Positions 41,269-49,198 of a stretch of DNA of 64,000 bases are shown here, piece after piece. This DNA is from Pseudolactococcus laudensis (GTDB lineage: Bacteria > Bacillota > Bacilli > Lactobacillales > Streptococcaceae), in contig NZ_JACBNY010000003.1 of the NCBI RefSeq assembly GCF_013449735.1, forward strand, positions 1 to 64,000. The letters run 5' to 3'. The position numbers were made by a program, and so were the translations under genes. The first letter of the stretch is position 1; every line of letters starts with the position of its first letter. Under the pieces are notes generated by a model. The model worked only from the letters and a program-made list of their open reading frames with translations, ran no database searches and was not told the DNA's origin.

Positions 41269-42177
41269 ATGAATTTAAGAGATTTTGAGTATTTTAATGC
41301 TCTAGCTGACTTATTGTCCTATACACAAGTGGCACATCAATTTGACGTGAGTCAACCAACAATTAGCTATGCGATTAAACGTTTGGAACAACATTATGAT
41401 TGTGATTTGATTAAGAAAGATCCGTCACATCGGACGGTTCAGTTAACGAGAGAGGGTGCAATTTTAAAGGCACATATTCACCATATACTAGACGAATTCG
41501 TAGCTGTAGAAAGAGCGATTGAGCACGCTAAGAAAAAGCAAGTTCATGTTGGTTTTCCGCCGATTATAAGGGCAAGAATTCTATCGAAATTATTAAGAGA
41601 AAAAGAGGCGGTCAACTTTATTTCAAATTTTGATTTGATTTCAGGTGGCTCAAACGAATTACTTTCTAAATTATTATCTGGCCGGCTTGATTTTAGTTTA
41701 ATTGGTAGCGTGACGCCTTTGGTTCATCCAAATTTAACGGTGCAATTACTATATCAACGTGAATTCTATATTTTTGCTTCTAAAGATAATCCACTATCTC
41801 AAAAATCTGAAATATCATTTGAAGAGGCTGCAGACTATCCTTTTATTCTATTAGAGGAGGGGTTTGTTCACGCTAAGGCGTTTCAAAGGCTTAATGATAA
41901 GTATGACAAAAAGGCGCAAACTTTACTTCATTTTTCTGATGTTCAGACGATTGGTCAATTGGTTAAGTCAAATATTGGTATTACCTTAATGACTGATTTT
42001 ATTCCGTTTAGGGATATGGAAAATCTAGTCAAAATTCCATTAGTGGCTAAAGATAAAGAGATTTTTTATGTGCAGTATGCTCATCTAAAAACTGCCGTGC
42101 TAAATGAAGATTTACAACAACTTGTTGTTATGTTGGATAAACTTTCTAAAGTAGATGATACTTGTGCTAATGAATGA
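41269..42177 (+). CDS. mleR: LysR-family regulator of the malolactic operon
   Basis: 302 residues. An N-terminal winged HTH (NLRDFEYFNALADLLSYTQVAHQFDVSQPTISYAIKRLEQ) is followed by a LysR effector domain. It is divergent from mleS across a 153-nt region with AT-rich palindromic stretches (GTTATAAAAT at 41135 and ATTTTATTTATAAC near 41208), plausible LysR sites. Location and family size match lactococcal MleR, which activates mleSP with malate. ATG 41269 follows AAAGGGG. Confidence 0.82.
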   Translation: MNLRDFEYFNALADLLSYTQVAHQFDVSQPTISYAIKRLEQHYDCDLIKKDPSHRTVQLTREGAILKAHIHHILDEFVAVERAIEHAKKKQVHVGFPPIIRARILSKLLREKEAVNFISNFDLISGGSNELLSKLLSGRLDFSLIGSVTPLVHPNLTVQLLYQREFYIFASKDNPLSQKSEISFEEAADYPFILLEEGFVHAKAFQRLNDKYDKKAQTLLHFSDVQTIGQLVKSNIGITLMTDFIPFRDMENLVKIPLVAKDKEIFYVQYAHLKTAVLNEDLQQLVVMLDKLSKVDDTCANE

Positions 42178-42210
42178 CTCGGATTTTAGCTACTCTTGAC
42201 TATACTTTTC

Positions 42211-42219
42211 TGGTATAAT
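42211..42219 (+). promoter_or_regulatory. Extended -10 promoter abutting the DUF1456 gene start (leaderless candidate)
   Basis: TGG plus perfect TATAAT (42214-42219), then 7 nt to ATG 42227; no Shine-Dalgarno. Confidence 0.6.
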
Positions 42220-42226
42220 CAAAGGT

Positions 42227-42721
42227 ATGAATAATAACGATATTTTAATCCGTCTGCGCTACACGTTTGATATTAAAGATAGTGACATGCTCGATATTTT
42301 TGCCTTGGGTGGGGTGACACTCACCCTAGAAGAGCTCCGTGTTATCTTAAAGAAACAAGAGCCTGATACGGATCGTGATCAAGCCTTATCTCGCGAGAAT
42401 TTGGAACGTTTCTTAAATGGTTTCATCATTAGCCAAAGAGGTGTGAAACGTGACAAGGAGGGGCAGGAGGTGCCTGCGACCTTTGATATGACGAGCGATG
42501 CGTTGATTAACAATGTGACGATTAAGAAGATTAAGATCGCTATGACTTATACGACGGATCATCTTCAGGATTTTCTGGCGCAGTCGGGTAAAACGGTATC
42601 GACGAGCGAGTTGTCTGCGATTTTGCGTAATAAAAATCACCGTAATTATAAGCCTGCTGGCGATCAAATTTTGCGTAATATGCTGAAAGGTATGGCTTTA
42701 GATTACCGAGGCAAATCTTGA
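42227..42721 (+). CDS. DUF1456 family protein (YehS-like)
   Basis: 164 residues made of two DUF1456 repeats: MNNNDILIRLRYTFDIKDSDMLDIFALGG (1-29) and ITIKKIKIAMTYTTDHLQDFLAQSGK-like (about 98-125), each followed by a helical segment ending in a basic region. The family is widespread and of unknown function. The start codon sits 7 nt after an extended -10 box with no ribosome site, so a leaderless mRNA is likely. Confidence 0.82.
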   Translation: MNNNDILIRLRYTFDIKDSDMLDIFALGGVTLTLEELRVILKKQEPDTDRDQALSRENLERFLNGFIISQRGVKRDKEGQEVPATFDMTSDALINNVTIKKIKIAMTYTTDHLQDFLAQSGKTVSTSELSAILRNKNHRNYKPAGDQILRNMLKGMALDYRGKS

Positions 42722-42735
42722 GTTGAGTAAAAATC

Positions 42736-42764
42736 TTGACCGACTAGGACAATTCTGCTAAAAT
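42736..42764 (+). promoter_or_regulatory. Promoter of mnmG
   Basis: TTGACC (42736-42741), 17-nt spacer, TAAAAT (42759-42764). Confidence 0.75.
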
Positions 42765-42789
42765 ATAAGTATCAATAATTCAAGGTAGT

Positions 42790-42837
42790 CAAGTACCGAG
42801 AAGAATAGCGTAGCTATTTTTCGTGTACTTGGCTTTT
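42790..42837 (+). terminator. Hairpin with T-run in the mnmG leader
   Basis: CAAGTACCGAGAAGAATAGC (42790-42809) pairs imperfectly with 42813-42831, followed by a CTTTTT tract. It lies between the mnmG promoter and gene, so it is either an attenuator or the terminator of the upstream DUF1456 gene. Confidence 0.6.
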
Positions 42838-42865
42838 TGGTATGAAAATATAAAAAGAGGTAATC

Positions 42866-44737
42866 ATGCAATTTCAAGAAAATTTTGATGTCATCGTCGT
42901 TGGTGCCGGTCATGCAGGAAGTGAAGCGGCGCTAGCGTCTGCGCGGATGGGCAGTAAGACCTTGCTCGTCACGATTAACCTAAATATGGTCGCGTTCATG
43001 CCGTGTAATCCGTCAGTCGGCGGATCGGCTAAAGGGATCGTCGTTCGCGAAATCGATGCGCTCGGTGGCGAGATGGGTCGCAACATCGACAAGACCTATA
43101 TTCAAATGAAGATGCTCAACACCGGCAAGGGTCCTGCTGTTCGGGCGCTTCGCGCACAGGCGGATAAGGATTTGTATGCGCGTGAGATGAAAAAAACGAT
43201 TGAGCAGACGGAAAATCTGACTTTGCGTCAAGCGGTAGTGGATGAGATTCTCGTCGGAGACGGTCAGATTACTGGGATTAAAACCTCAACGGGTACGATT
43301 TATACGGCGAAATCAGTTGTTATTACAACAGGGACAGCCCTTCGTGGTGAGATCATCATCGGTGAGCTCAAGTATTCGTCAGGGCCAAATAACTCCCTAG
43401 CTTCTATCGGTCTTGCTGACAATTTACGTGACTTGGGCTTTGAGATTGGTCGTTTTAAAACGGGTACGCCTCCGCGCGTGAAGTCTAGTACCATTGATTA
43501 CAGTAAAACGGAGATTCAACCAGGGGATGAGAAGCCAAATCACTTTAGTTTCTTATCAAAGGATGCGGATTATTTGACCGATCAAATTCCGTGTTGGTTG
43601 ACTTATACAAAAAATGCGACGCATATGATTATTCAAGAGAATTTGCATCGTGCGCCAATGTTTTCTGGGATGGTTAAGGGTGTTGGACCGCGTTATTGTC
43701 CGTCGATTGAGGATAAAATCGTGCGTTTTGCTGACAAGCCACGTCACCAACTGTTTTTAGAGCCTGAGGGTCGGGATACAGAAGAAGTTTATGTGCAAGG
43801 CTTGTCGACATCGATGCCGGAAGATGTGCAGTTTGAGATGTTGCGCTCAATTCCAGGTTTGGAAAATGCTGAGATGATGCGTTCAGGCTATGCGATTGAG
43901 TATGATGTGGTTTTGCCGCACCAACTGCGTGCGACGCTTGAAACAAAATTGATTTCAGGCTTGTTTACAGCAGGTCAAACCAATGGCACATCAGGCTATG
44001 AAGAAGCAGCAGGTCAAGGTTTAATCGCAGGGATCAATGCCGCGCTGAAAGCACAAGGTAAACCTGAGTTTATTTTGAAACGTTCAGATGCTTATATCGG
44101 TGTGATGATTGATGACTTGGTAACGAAAGGGACGATTGAACCTTATCGTTTGTTGACAAGTCGTGCTGAGTATCGTTTGATTCTCCGCCATGATAATGCC
44201 GATATGCGCTTAACACCACTTGGCCGTGAAATTGGTTTGGTGTCTGATTATCGTTGGCATACCTTTGAGATTAAAAAATATCAATATGAAAACGAACTAT
44301 TGCGCCTGCAAAAAAATAAACTCAAACCAATCGCTGAAACCAATGCTAAGATAGAAGCTTTAGGCTTCAAGCCATTGACGGATGCCTTGACAGCAGCAGA
44401 GTTCATGCGTCGTCAAGAAATCACTTATGAGATTGCGACATCCTTCATCGGACCCGCACCAGAAGTCTTGAATGCGAAAATTATTGAATTGATCGAAACA
44501 GAGATCAAATATGAAGGCTATATCAAAAAAGCAACCGATCAAGTCGCTAAAATGCACCGTTTGGAAGCCAAACGTATTCCGAAAAATATTGACTGGGATG
44601 CTTTAGATAGCATTGCCACAGAAGCGCGTCAAAAATTCAAGAAAATCAATCCTGAAACGATTGGCCAAGCCAGTCGTATCTCAGGTGTCAATCCTGCGGA
44701 TATTAGTATTTTGATGATTTATTTGGAAGGTAAATAA
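42866..44737 (+). CDS. mnmG: tRNA uridine-5-carboxymethylaminomethyl modification enzyme MnmG (GidA)
   Basis: 623-residue FAD enzyme that with MnmE adds carboxymethylaminomethyl groups to U34 of tRNAs. The FAD-binding [10 protein letters not shown] (13-22) is followed by the MnmG signatures [13 protein letters not shown] and [11 protein letters not shown], with G[11 protein letters not shown] near residue 376. RBS AAAGAGG precedes ATG 42866. Full length. It complements the thiolation done by MnmA. Confidence 0.96.
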   Translation: MQFQENFDVIVVGAGHAGSEAALASARMGSKTLLVTINLNMVAFMPCNPSVGGSAKGIVVREIDALGGEMGRNIDKTYIQMKMLNTGKGPAVRALRAQADKDLYAREMKKTIEQTENLTLRQAVVDEILVGDGQITGIKTSTGTIYTAKSVVITTGTALRGEIIIGELKYSSGPNNSLASIGLADNLRDLGFEIGRFKTGTPPRVKSSTIDYSKTEIQPGDEKPNHFSFLSKDADYLTDQIPCWLTYTKNATHMIIQENLHRAPMFSGMVKGVGPRYCPSIEDKIVRFADKPRHQLFLEPEGRDTEEVYVQGLSTSMPEDVQFEMLRSIPGLENAEMMRSGYAIEYDVVLPHQLRATLETKLISGLFTAGQTNGTSGYEEAAGQGLIAGINAALKAQGKPEFILKRSDAYIGVMIDDLVTKGTIEPYRLLTSRAEYRLILRHDNADMRLTPLGREIGLVSDYRWHTFEIKKYQYENELLRLQKNKLKPIAETNAKIEALGFKPLTDALTAAEFMRRQEITYEIATSFIGPAPEVLNAKIIELIETEIKYEGYIKKATDQVAKMHRLEAKRIPKNIDWDALDSIATEARQKFKKINPETIGQASRISGVNPADISILMIYLEGK

Positions 44738-44930
44738 GACGTAATAAGCTTAGACTATCTGGGCTTTTTTCTATGGTATAATGGAAACGAAATACGTGTA
44801 CCAAATGAGTCACAGTTCAAGATATTTGTTGCAATTTTACATAGAGTGCTATCAGATTCTTATGAAAGCTTGTAAGAAGGATTAAGTTTGAGTAATTTAA
44901 ATATATATGCTTTAACATTCAAAATGAAGT

Positions 44931-44998
44931 ATTATACCAAATGACATAGAAATCGATAAAATATTGATATTTTGGTATAATTAACCTATTCTATGTCA
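44931..44998 (+). repeat. Interleaved inverted repeats in the fic leader (A-B-A'-B' order)
   Basis: Arm A ATTATACCAAA (44931-44941) is complementary to A' TTTGGTATAAT (44971-44981), and arm B TGACATAGAA (44942-44951) is complementary to B' TTCTATGTCA (44989-44998). Both pairs are perfect. The order A-B-A'-B' allows an H-type pseudoknot or two mutually exclusive hairpins. A' also contains a TATAAT (-10) and B' overlaps the fic ribosome site region. A related GGTATAAT and ACCAAATGA occur upstream at 44774-44806. Confidence 0.65.
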
Positions 44999-45007
44999 GG
45001 AGAAACT

Positions 45008-45979
45008 ATGTCTTATCAACCACTGTTCGACATCACAGACGATATGTTAAATAAAATCGTTGAAATAACAGAAATTGTAACAAAATTAACACTCACACAA
45101 CCGCAAAATTTTCATTTACGTAAGGAAAATCGCCTACGTTCAATTCATTCAAGTCTTGCTATTGAAGCAAATTCTTTATCTTTAGAGCAAGTAACTGCCA
45201 TAGTCAACGGCAAGCGTGTATTAGGTAAACCGCAAGAAATTAGAGAAGTACAAAATGCTTATCAAGCCTATGAACAAATTTTTAAACTCAATCCTTATCA
45301 AGTCACTGACCTATTGCAAGCGCACGACTATCTAATGGCTGATTTAGTAAAACATTCAGGAGGCTTTCGTTTAGGTGATGTCGGTATTTATGATATTGCT
45401 GGAAATCTTGTGCATATGGGTGCTCGTCCACAGTTTGTGAGCCATCTTGTTAATGAGTTACTTGAGTGGGGACAAAGTGCAGTTATTCCAGCCTTAATAA
45501 AGAGTAGCGTTGTGCATTATGAACTTGAAAAAATTCATCCTTTTGAAGATGGTAATGGCAGAATGGGACGGTTGTGGCAGAATTTGATTTTAGCACAAGA
45601 TTACCCAATATTTGAATACCTGCCAATTGAAACGATGATTTATGAGCATCAAGAAAGCTATTATAAGGCTTTGAGTGATAATAAAAGTGCCACGCGATTC
45701 ATTAATTTTATGCTTGATATTATTATGGAGACAATAAAAAATAGCGATATAACAAGCGATAAAATAGCAATAAAACAATTAAGTAAACCACAAACTGAAT
45801 TTTACCATCTTATACGTGATTATTTACAAAAAAATGAGAGTGTGACGAGTGCTGAAGCACAAATATTATCAGGTAAATCAGCAGCAACAGTGCGTAATTA
45901 TTTTGCGAAATTGGTTTCAAAAAACTTATTAGTCGCTCAAGGTGAGAATAAAGCCCGAAAATATTTTTTAGCAAACTAG
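45008..45979 (+). CDS. Fic family protein
   Basis: 323 residues from ATG 45008, 5 nt after AGGAG. The catalytic Fic loop HPFEDGNGRMGR (177-188) is complete, so AMPylation-type nucleotidyl transfer is possible. SSLAIEANS (48-56) resembles the N-terminal inhibitory helix ([ST]xxxE[GN]) with Ala in place of Gly. The C-terminus is a winged helix (SVTSAEAQILSGKSAATVRNYFAKL), a common Fic-HTH layout. The interleaved inverted repeats over its promoter suggest autoregulation by that HTH. ATG 44993 is an alternative start. Confidence 0.85.
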   Translation: MSYQPLFDITDDMLNKIVEITEIVTKLTLTQPQNFHLRKENRLRSIHSSLAIEANSLSLEQVTAIVNGKRVLGKPQEIREVQNAYQAYEQIFKLNPYQVTDLLQAHDYLMADLVKHSGGFRLGDVGIYDIAGNLVHMGARPQFVSHLVNELLEWGQSAVIPALIKSSVVHYELEKIHPFEDGNGRMGRLWQNLILAQDYPIFEYLPIETMIYEHQESYYKALSDNKSATRFINFMLDIIMETIKNSDITSDKIAIKQLSKPQTEFYHLIRDYLQKNESVTSAEAQILSGKSAATVRNYFAKLVSKNLLVAQGENKARKYFLAN

Positions 45980-45980
45980 G

Positions 45981-46271
45981 CCGAAAGAGAATGCATGGCG
46001 ACCCACAGTATCAATTGATGCACCGATAGGCGTTAGTGGTGCGATTGCAATCCGAGAATTGATGAAGAAAAACGAAAAGCTAAAAAAATCAGCACGTGTT
46101 AATAATCGAGCAGATTTTAAATTCACTTTTGAAGATGAGATTGATAAAGCGTTAACAGATGGCTATACACAAAATCAAGATTTCTTTGGTATTCTACTAA
46201 ATAATAATAGTTTAAAAAAAAGAATTGCCCAGATTTTTGTAGATGATGTATATCAGAGCATGCAAGAATAA
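45981..46271 (+). pseudogene. C-terminal remnant of a larger protein, possibly restriction/helicase-like
   Basis: An open frame runs from the fic stop region to TAA 46269-46271, encoding WRPTVSIDAPIGVSGAIAI and then RADFKFTFEDEIDKALTDGYTQNQDFFGILLNNN. The tail (an FEDEIDKAL helix, a QNQDFF segment, and a terminal helix ending YQSMQE) resembles the C-termini of type I restriction R subunits, but I cannot confirm this. ATG 46062 has no good ribosome site. It is likely a decayed fragment, perhaps of a former restriction system linked to fic. Confidence 0.35.
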
Positions 46272-46299
46272 AGAAATAAAAAATAATCAACTAATTCTA

Positions 46300-46329
46300 T
46301 TGACTTAACCACAAAAACTATGATATACT
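46300..46329 (+). promoter_or_regulatory. Promoter of infC-rpmI-rplT
   Basis: TTGACT (46300-46305), 18-nt spacer, TATACT (46324-46329). Confidence 0.75.
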
Positions 46330-46345
46330 AGAGAAGTTGAAAAGC

Positions 46346-46463
46346 AGAAAGCCCCCGCTTTCTCGCCAATATTGCGTAAGCTACTTGGCATGGAAATGAA
46401 TTTATTCTCTGGATTCAGAGTTGATTTATAGCGGGCTTTCTACGGAAAGTCCGTTTTGTTTTT
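46346..46463 (+). promoter_or_regulatory. infC leader, probable L20-type autoregulatory attenuator
   Basis: AGAAAGCCCCCGC (46346-46358) can pair with GCGGGCTTTCT (46431-46441) to close a long-range structure, or its GAAAGC can pair locally with GCTTTC (46357-46362). ACGGA-AAG-TCCGT (46442-46454) followed by TTTGTTTTT is a short terminator hairpin. Alternative pairings ahead of a terminator upstream of infC-rpmI-rplT fit the L20-leader autoregulation known in Firmicutes. Confidence 0.7.
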
Positions 46464-46588
46464 CAATGGAGAAGTTGGCTCATTTAGCCAGCAGAACATT
46501 TACAGTAATTGAGTTTTGGTTACTTGACTTGATAGTTTGCTACGAGTCACGTAACCGTCTCAACATCTTTAAGACAAGGAGAACAATC

Positions 46589-47110
46589 ATAGCAAGAGAA
46601 AGAGTTACAATGAATCAGGCGATTCGTGCAAGCGAAGTTCGTTTGATCTCGGCAGATGGTGATCAACTCGGTATTACACCGACCAGCGATGCGCTTAATC
46701 AAGCGATGGACCAAGATATGGACCTCGTATTGATTTCAGCGCAAGCAACACCACCTGTTGCCAAAATTATGGATTTTACAAAATTCAAGTTTGAGCAAAA
46801 GAAAAAACTGAAAGAACAAAAGAAAAATCAGGCTGTTGTCACAGTCAAAGAAGTTCGTTTGTCTCCAGTTATTGACCAAAATGACTTTGATACAAAATTG
46901 CGTCAAGCAACTAAGTTCCTTGAAAAAGGCAACAAAGTTAAGGTATCTATTCGATTTAAAGGTCGGATGATTACCCATAAAGAAGTTGGTCAAAAAGTCT
47001 TGGACGATTTCGTTATCGCAACCCAAGATATTGCCCACGTTGAACAACGTGCCAAAATGGATGGTCGTCAAATGTTTATGCAATTGGCACCAGGCGAGAA
47101 AAAGAAATAA
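46589..47110 (+). CDS. infC: Translation initiation factor IF-3
   Basis: About 173 residues. The N-domain contains [21 protein letters not shown], a linker helix follows, and the C-domain contains [18 protein letters not shown] and the 30S-binding [12 protein letters not shown]. The best ribosome site AAGGAG (46576-46581) is spaced 7 nt from ATA 46589; ATC 46586 or ATG 46610 are alternatives. Non-canonical AUU/AUA/AUC initiation is a known IF-3 autoregulatory device, since IF-3 rejects such starts. First gene of the classic infC-rpmI-rplT operon. Confidence 0.9.
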   Translation: MARERVTMNQAIRASEVRLISADGDQLGITPTSDALNQAMDQDMDLVLISAQATPPVAKIMDFTKFKFEQKKKLKEQKKNQAVVTVKEVRLSPVIDQNDFDTKLRQATKFLEKGNKVKVSIRFKGRMITHKEVGQKVLDDFVIATQDIAHVEQRAKMDGRQMFMQLAPGEKKK

Positions 47111-47138
47111 TACTAAAATTTTAGAGGAGATTTGAGAA

Positions 47139-47339
47139 ATGCCAAAACAAAAATCACACCGCGCTTCAGCAAAACGTTTTAAACGTACTGGTTCTGGAGG
47201 ATTGAAACGTTTTAAAGCCTATACAAGCCACCGTTTCCACGGTAAAACTAAAAAACAACGTCGTCACCTTCGTAAAGCTGGTATGGTATCAACTGGTGAC
47301 TACAAACGTATCCGTAAAATGGTTTACTCTCTTAAATAA
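47139..47339 (+). CDS. rpmI: 50S ribosomal protein L35
   Basis: 66-residue, very basic protein: [20 protein letters not shown] and [23 protein letters not shown] are L35 signatures. RBS GAGGAG precedes ATG 47139, 28 nt after infC. Confidence 0.96.
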   Translation: MPKQKSHRASAKRFKRTGSGGLKRFKAYTSHRFHGKTKKQRRHLRKAGMVSTGDYKRIRKMVYSLK

Positions 47340-47398
47340 TAGAGACCTGAATCAAGCATAGACTACATTAAACTAAGATATTATAAGGAGAACTATAA

Positions 47399-47758
47399 AT
47401 GGCTCGTGTTAAAGGTGGCGTAGTAAGCCGCAAACGTCGTAAACGTGTACTGAAACTTGCGAAAGGTTACTATGGTGCAAAACATACTTTGTTCCGTACT
47501 GCCAAAGAACAAGTAATGAACTCATATAACTATGCGTTCCGTGACCGTCGTCAAAAGAAACGTGATTTCCGTAAATTGTGGATTGCACGTATCAATGCAG
47601 CTGCACGTATCAATGGATTGTCATATTCTAAAATGATGCATGGTTTGAAATTAGCTGAAATTGAAGTTAACCGTAAAATGTTAGCTGACCTTGCAGTTAA
47701 TGACGCAGCAGCTTTCGCATCATTGGCTGACGCTTCTAAAAAAGCTTTGGCTAAATAA
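47399..47758 (+). CDS. rplT: 50S ribosomal protein L20
   Basis: 119-residue basic, mostly helical protein: [20 protein letters not shown] at the start, [19 protein letters not shown] in the middle. It nucleates 50S assembly and in Firmicutes represses its own operon by binding the infC leader. RBS AAGGAG precedes ATG 47399. Confidence 0.96.
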   Translation: MARVKGGVVSRKRRKRVLKLAKGYYGAKHTLFRTAKEQVMNSYNYAFRDRRQKKRDFRKLWIARINAAARINGLSYSKMMHGLKLAEIEVNRKMLADLAVNDAAAFASLADASKKALAK

Positions 47759-47770
47759 TCAAAATACCTA

Positions 47771-47797
47771 AAAAGCAAGCTTCGGCTTGTTTTTTTT
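47771..47797 (+). terminator. Terminator of infC-rpmI-rplT
   Basis: AAAAGCAAGC (47771-47780), TTCG tetraloop, GCTTGTTTTT, long T-run. Confidence 0.92.
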
Positions 47798-47935
47798 GAT
47801 ATAATGGCTAAAAACACCGTATAATTAACTTGTCAAAAACTTTTTGCAGTCATTTCGGGTCAATGACAACTGATTTTGATGGTGAATAGTTGAAAATTAT
47901 CCTAGAATGAATTTGTCAGAAGGAGGACTAGCAGA

Positions 47936-48487
47936 ATGAAAATTTGTGAGCAGTTGAAAACTTATCGGAAAAAAATGAACCTTTCTCAAGATGATTTGGC
48001 AGAGATTGTTTATGTCTCTCGCCAAACGATTTCAAATTGGGAAACGGGTAAATCGTATCCTGATTTGAAAAGTCTACTGTTAATGAGTGATTATTTTGAT
48101 GTCTCCTTAGACGAATTAGTGAAAGGAGATCTTCAAATGATGAAGGAAAGAGTAGATGCTACAATTTTAAATCATTATTCATTAGGAATGGTTGTCGGGT
48201 TTGTGGTCATGATCTTTGGTGCGGTGTTTTATATAAAAACACAAAAAAATATAGGAATGGTGATGACTATTTTAGGGGGCATCATCATGTTTTATTCAGC
48301 AATTAAAGCTGAGAAAATCAAGAAAAAGTTGGATATTCAAACTTATTCAGAGATTATGGCTTACATGGAAGGAAAAGAAGTCGTTCGTAGTAAAAGGATG
48401 CGTTCTATTCTAAGTGTGGTCTTAAAAATTGTCTTATCTACTATGGTAACGCTTATGATAGTGTATCTAGCTTTATTCCTCTTTTGA
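47936..48487 (+). CDS. Xre-family regulator with C-terminal membrane domain
   Basis: 183 residues. The N-terminal Cro/C1 HTH (LSQDDLAEIVYVSRQTISNWETGKSYPDLKSL, residues 1-65) is fused to three TM segments (about 82-102, 107-125, 158-182). Such membrane-tethered Xre regulators are frequent in lactobacilli and lactococci, where they may sense envelope state. RBS GAAGGAGG precedes ATG 47936. Target genes unknown; a gene of the same broad type but split in two occurs at 12301-12949. Confidence 0.75.
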   Translation: MKICEQLKTYRKKMNLSQDDLAEIVYVSRQTISNWETGKSYPDLKSLLLMSDYFDVSLDELVKGDLQMMKERVDATILNHYSLGMVVGFVVMIFGAVFYIKTQKNIGMVMTILGGIIMFYSAIKAEKIKKKLDIQTYSEIMAYMEGKEVVRSKRMRSILSVVLKIVLSTMVTLMIVYLALFLF

Positions 48488-48500
48488 TTTCAGGTGATTC

Positions 48501-48528
48501 AAAAATCGAGTTAATCCCTCGATTTTTT
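48501..48528 (+). terminator. Terminator of the Xre-membrane gene
   Basis: AAAAATCGAG (48501-48510) pairs with CTCGATTTTT (48518-48527). Confidence 0.9.
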
Positions 48529-48588
48529 GATTTTCTGCAAAATGTCGGAAAATATTTTCAGTTTTTGTCTAAAACCTTTTACTTTTTG

Positions 48589-48597
48589 TGCTATAAT
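48589..48597 (+). promoter_or_regulatory. Extended -10 promoter of the feo operon
   Basis: TGC plus perfect TATAAT (48592-48597). No clear -35 and no Fur-type palindrome recognised. Confidence 0.6.
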
Positions 48598-48664
48598 AAA
48601 TGAGTAAACAAATCATTTGATTTTGATAGTTAAATCTGATATGTATTGATAGCCGAAAGGAATG

Positions 48665-49198
48665 ATGCGTGCTTTTGTCAAAAAGCAGCCTCAAAATAAT
48701 AATATGATTACATTAACTAGCTGCCCACTCAAGCAAACCTATTTTGTTTCAGAAATTAAAGGTGACCCGGATAGTAGAAAGCATCTGCAAAACTTAGGTT
48801 TTGTTAAAAACGCTCGCGTCGCCGTGATGAATCGTGACAAGCATAATGGCGTCATTCTCATTCACAATTCTCGTGTCGCATTAGACAATACCATTTTGGA
48901 AAATATTGCATTATCCAAAAAATTGATTGGCCATGGCAACTTAACTAAACTATCATCAGTCAAACCAGGACAGATGGCCATGGTCATTAGTATTGCCGTT
49001 GCACATCCGTCAGACCCTGCTGAAGCAGCTATTAAAAGACGCTTGCTAGACATGGGTGTGACACGTGGCACACGGATCTTTGTCAGAAAAGTTGCACCCT
49101 TAGGCGATCCGATGGAATTACACGTCAGGGGATACGAACTGACCTTGCGGAAAAATGAGGCGGAAAAAGTAGAAGTGAGTGTACTAGAAAATGACTGA
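48665..49198 (+). CDS. feoA: Ferrous iron transport protein A, two FeoA domains
   Basis: About 177 residues holding two SH3-like FeoA domains in tandem (about 15-85 and 95-175), against 75-85 residues for a single-domain FeoA. Signatures are LGFVKNARVAVMNRDKHNGVILI and LLDMGVTRGTRIFVRKVAPLGDPMELHVRGYELTLR-like. FeoA is the cytoplasmic helper of FeoB. ATG 48662 lies 1 nt from the GAAAGG ribosome site, so I prefer ATG 48665. It overlaps feoB by 8 nt. Confidence 0.88.
   Translation: MRAFVKKQPQNNNMITLTSCPLKQTYFVSEIKGDPDSRKHLQNLGFVKNARVAVMNRDKHNGVILIHNSRVALDNTILENIALSKKLIGHGNLTKLSSVKPGQMAMVISIAVAHPSDPAEAAIKRRLLDMGVTRGTRIFVRKVAPLGDPMELHVRGYELTLRKNEAEKVEVSVLEND

Noticed and set aside
46421-46588. 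N-terminal extension of IF-3 through the leader
   Set aside because: Runs through structured leader and terminator; IF-3 proteins are about 170-180 residues.
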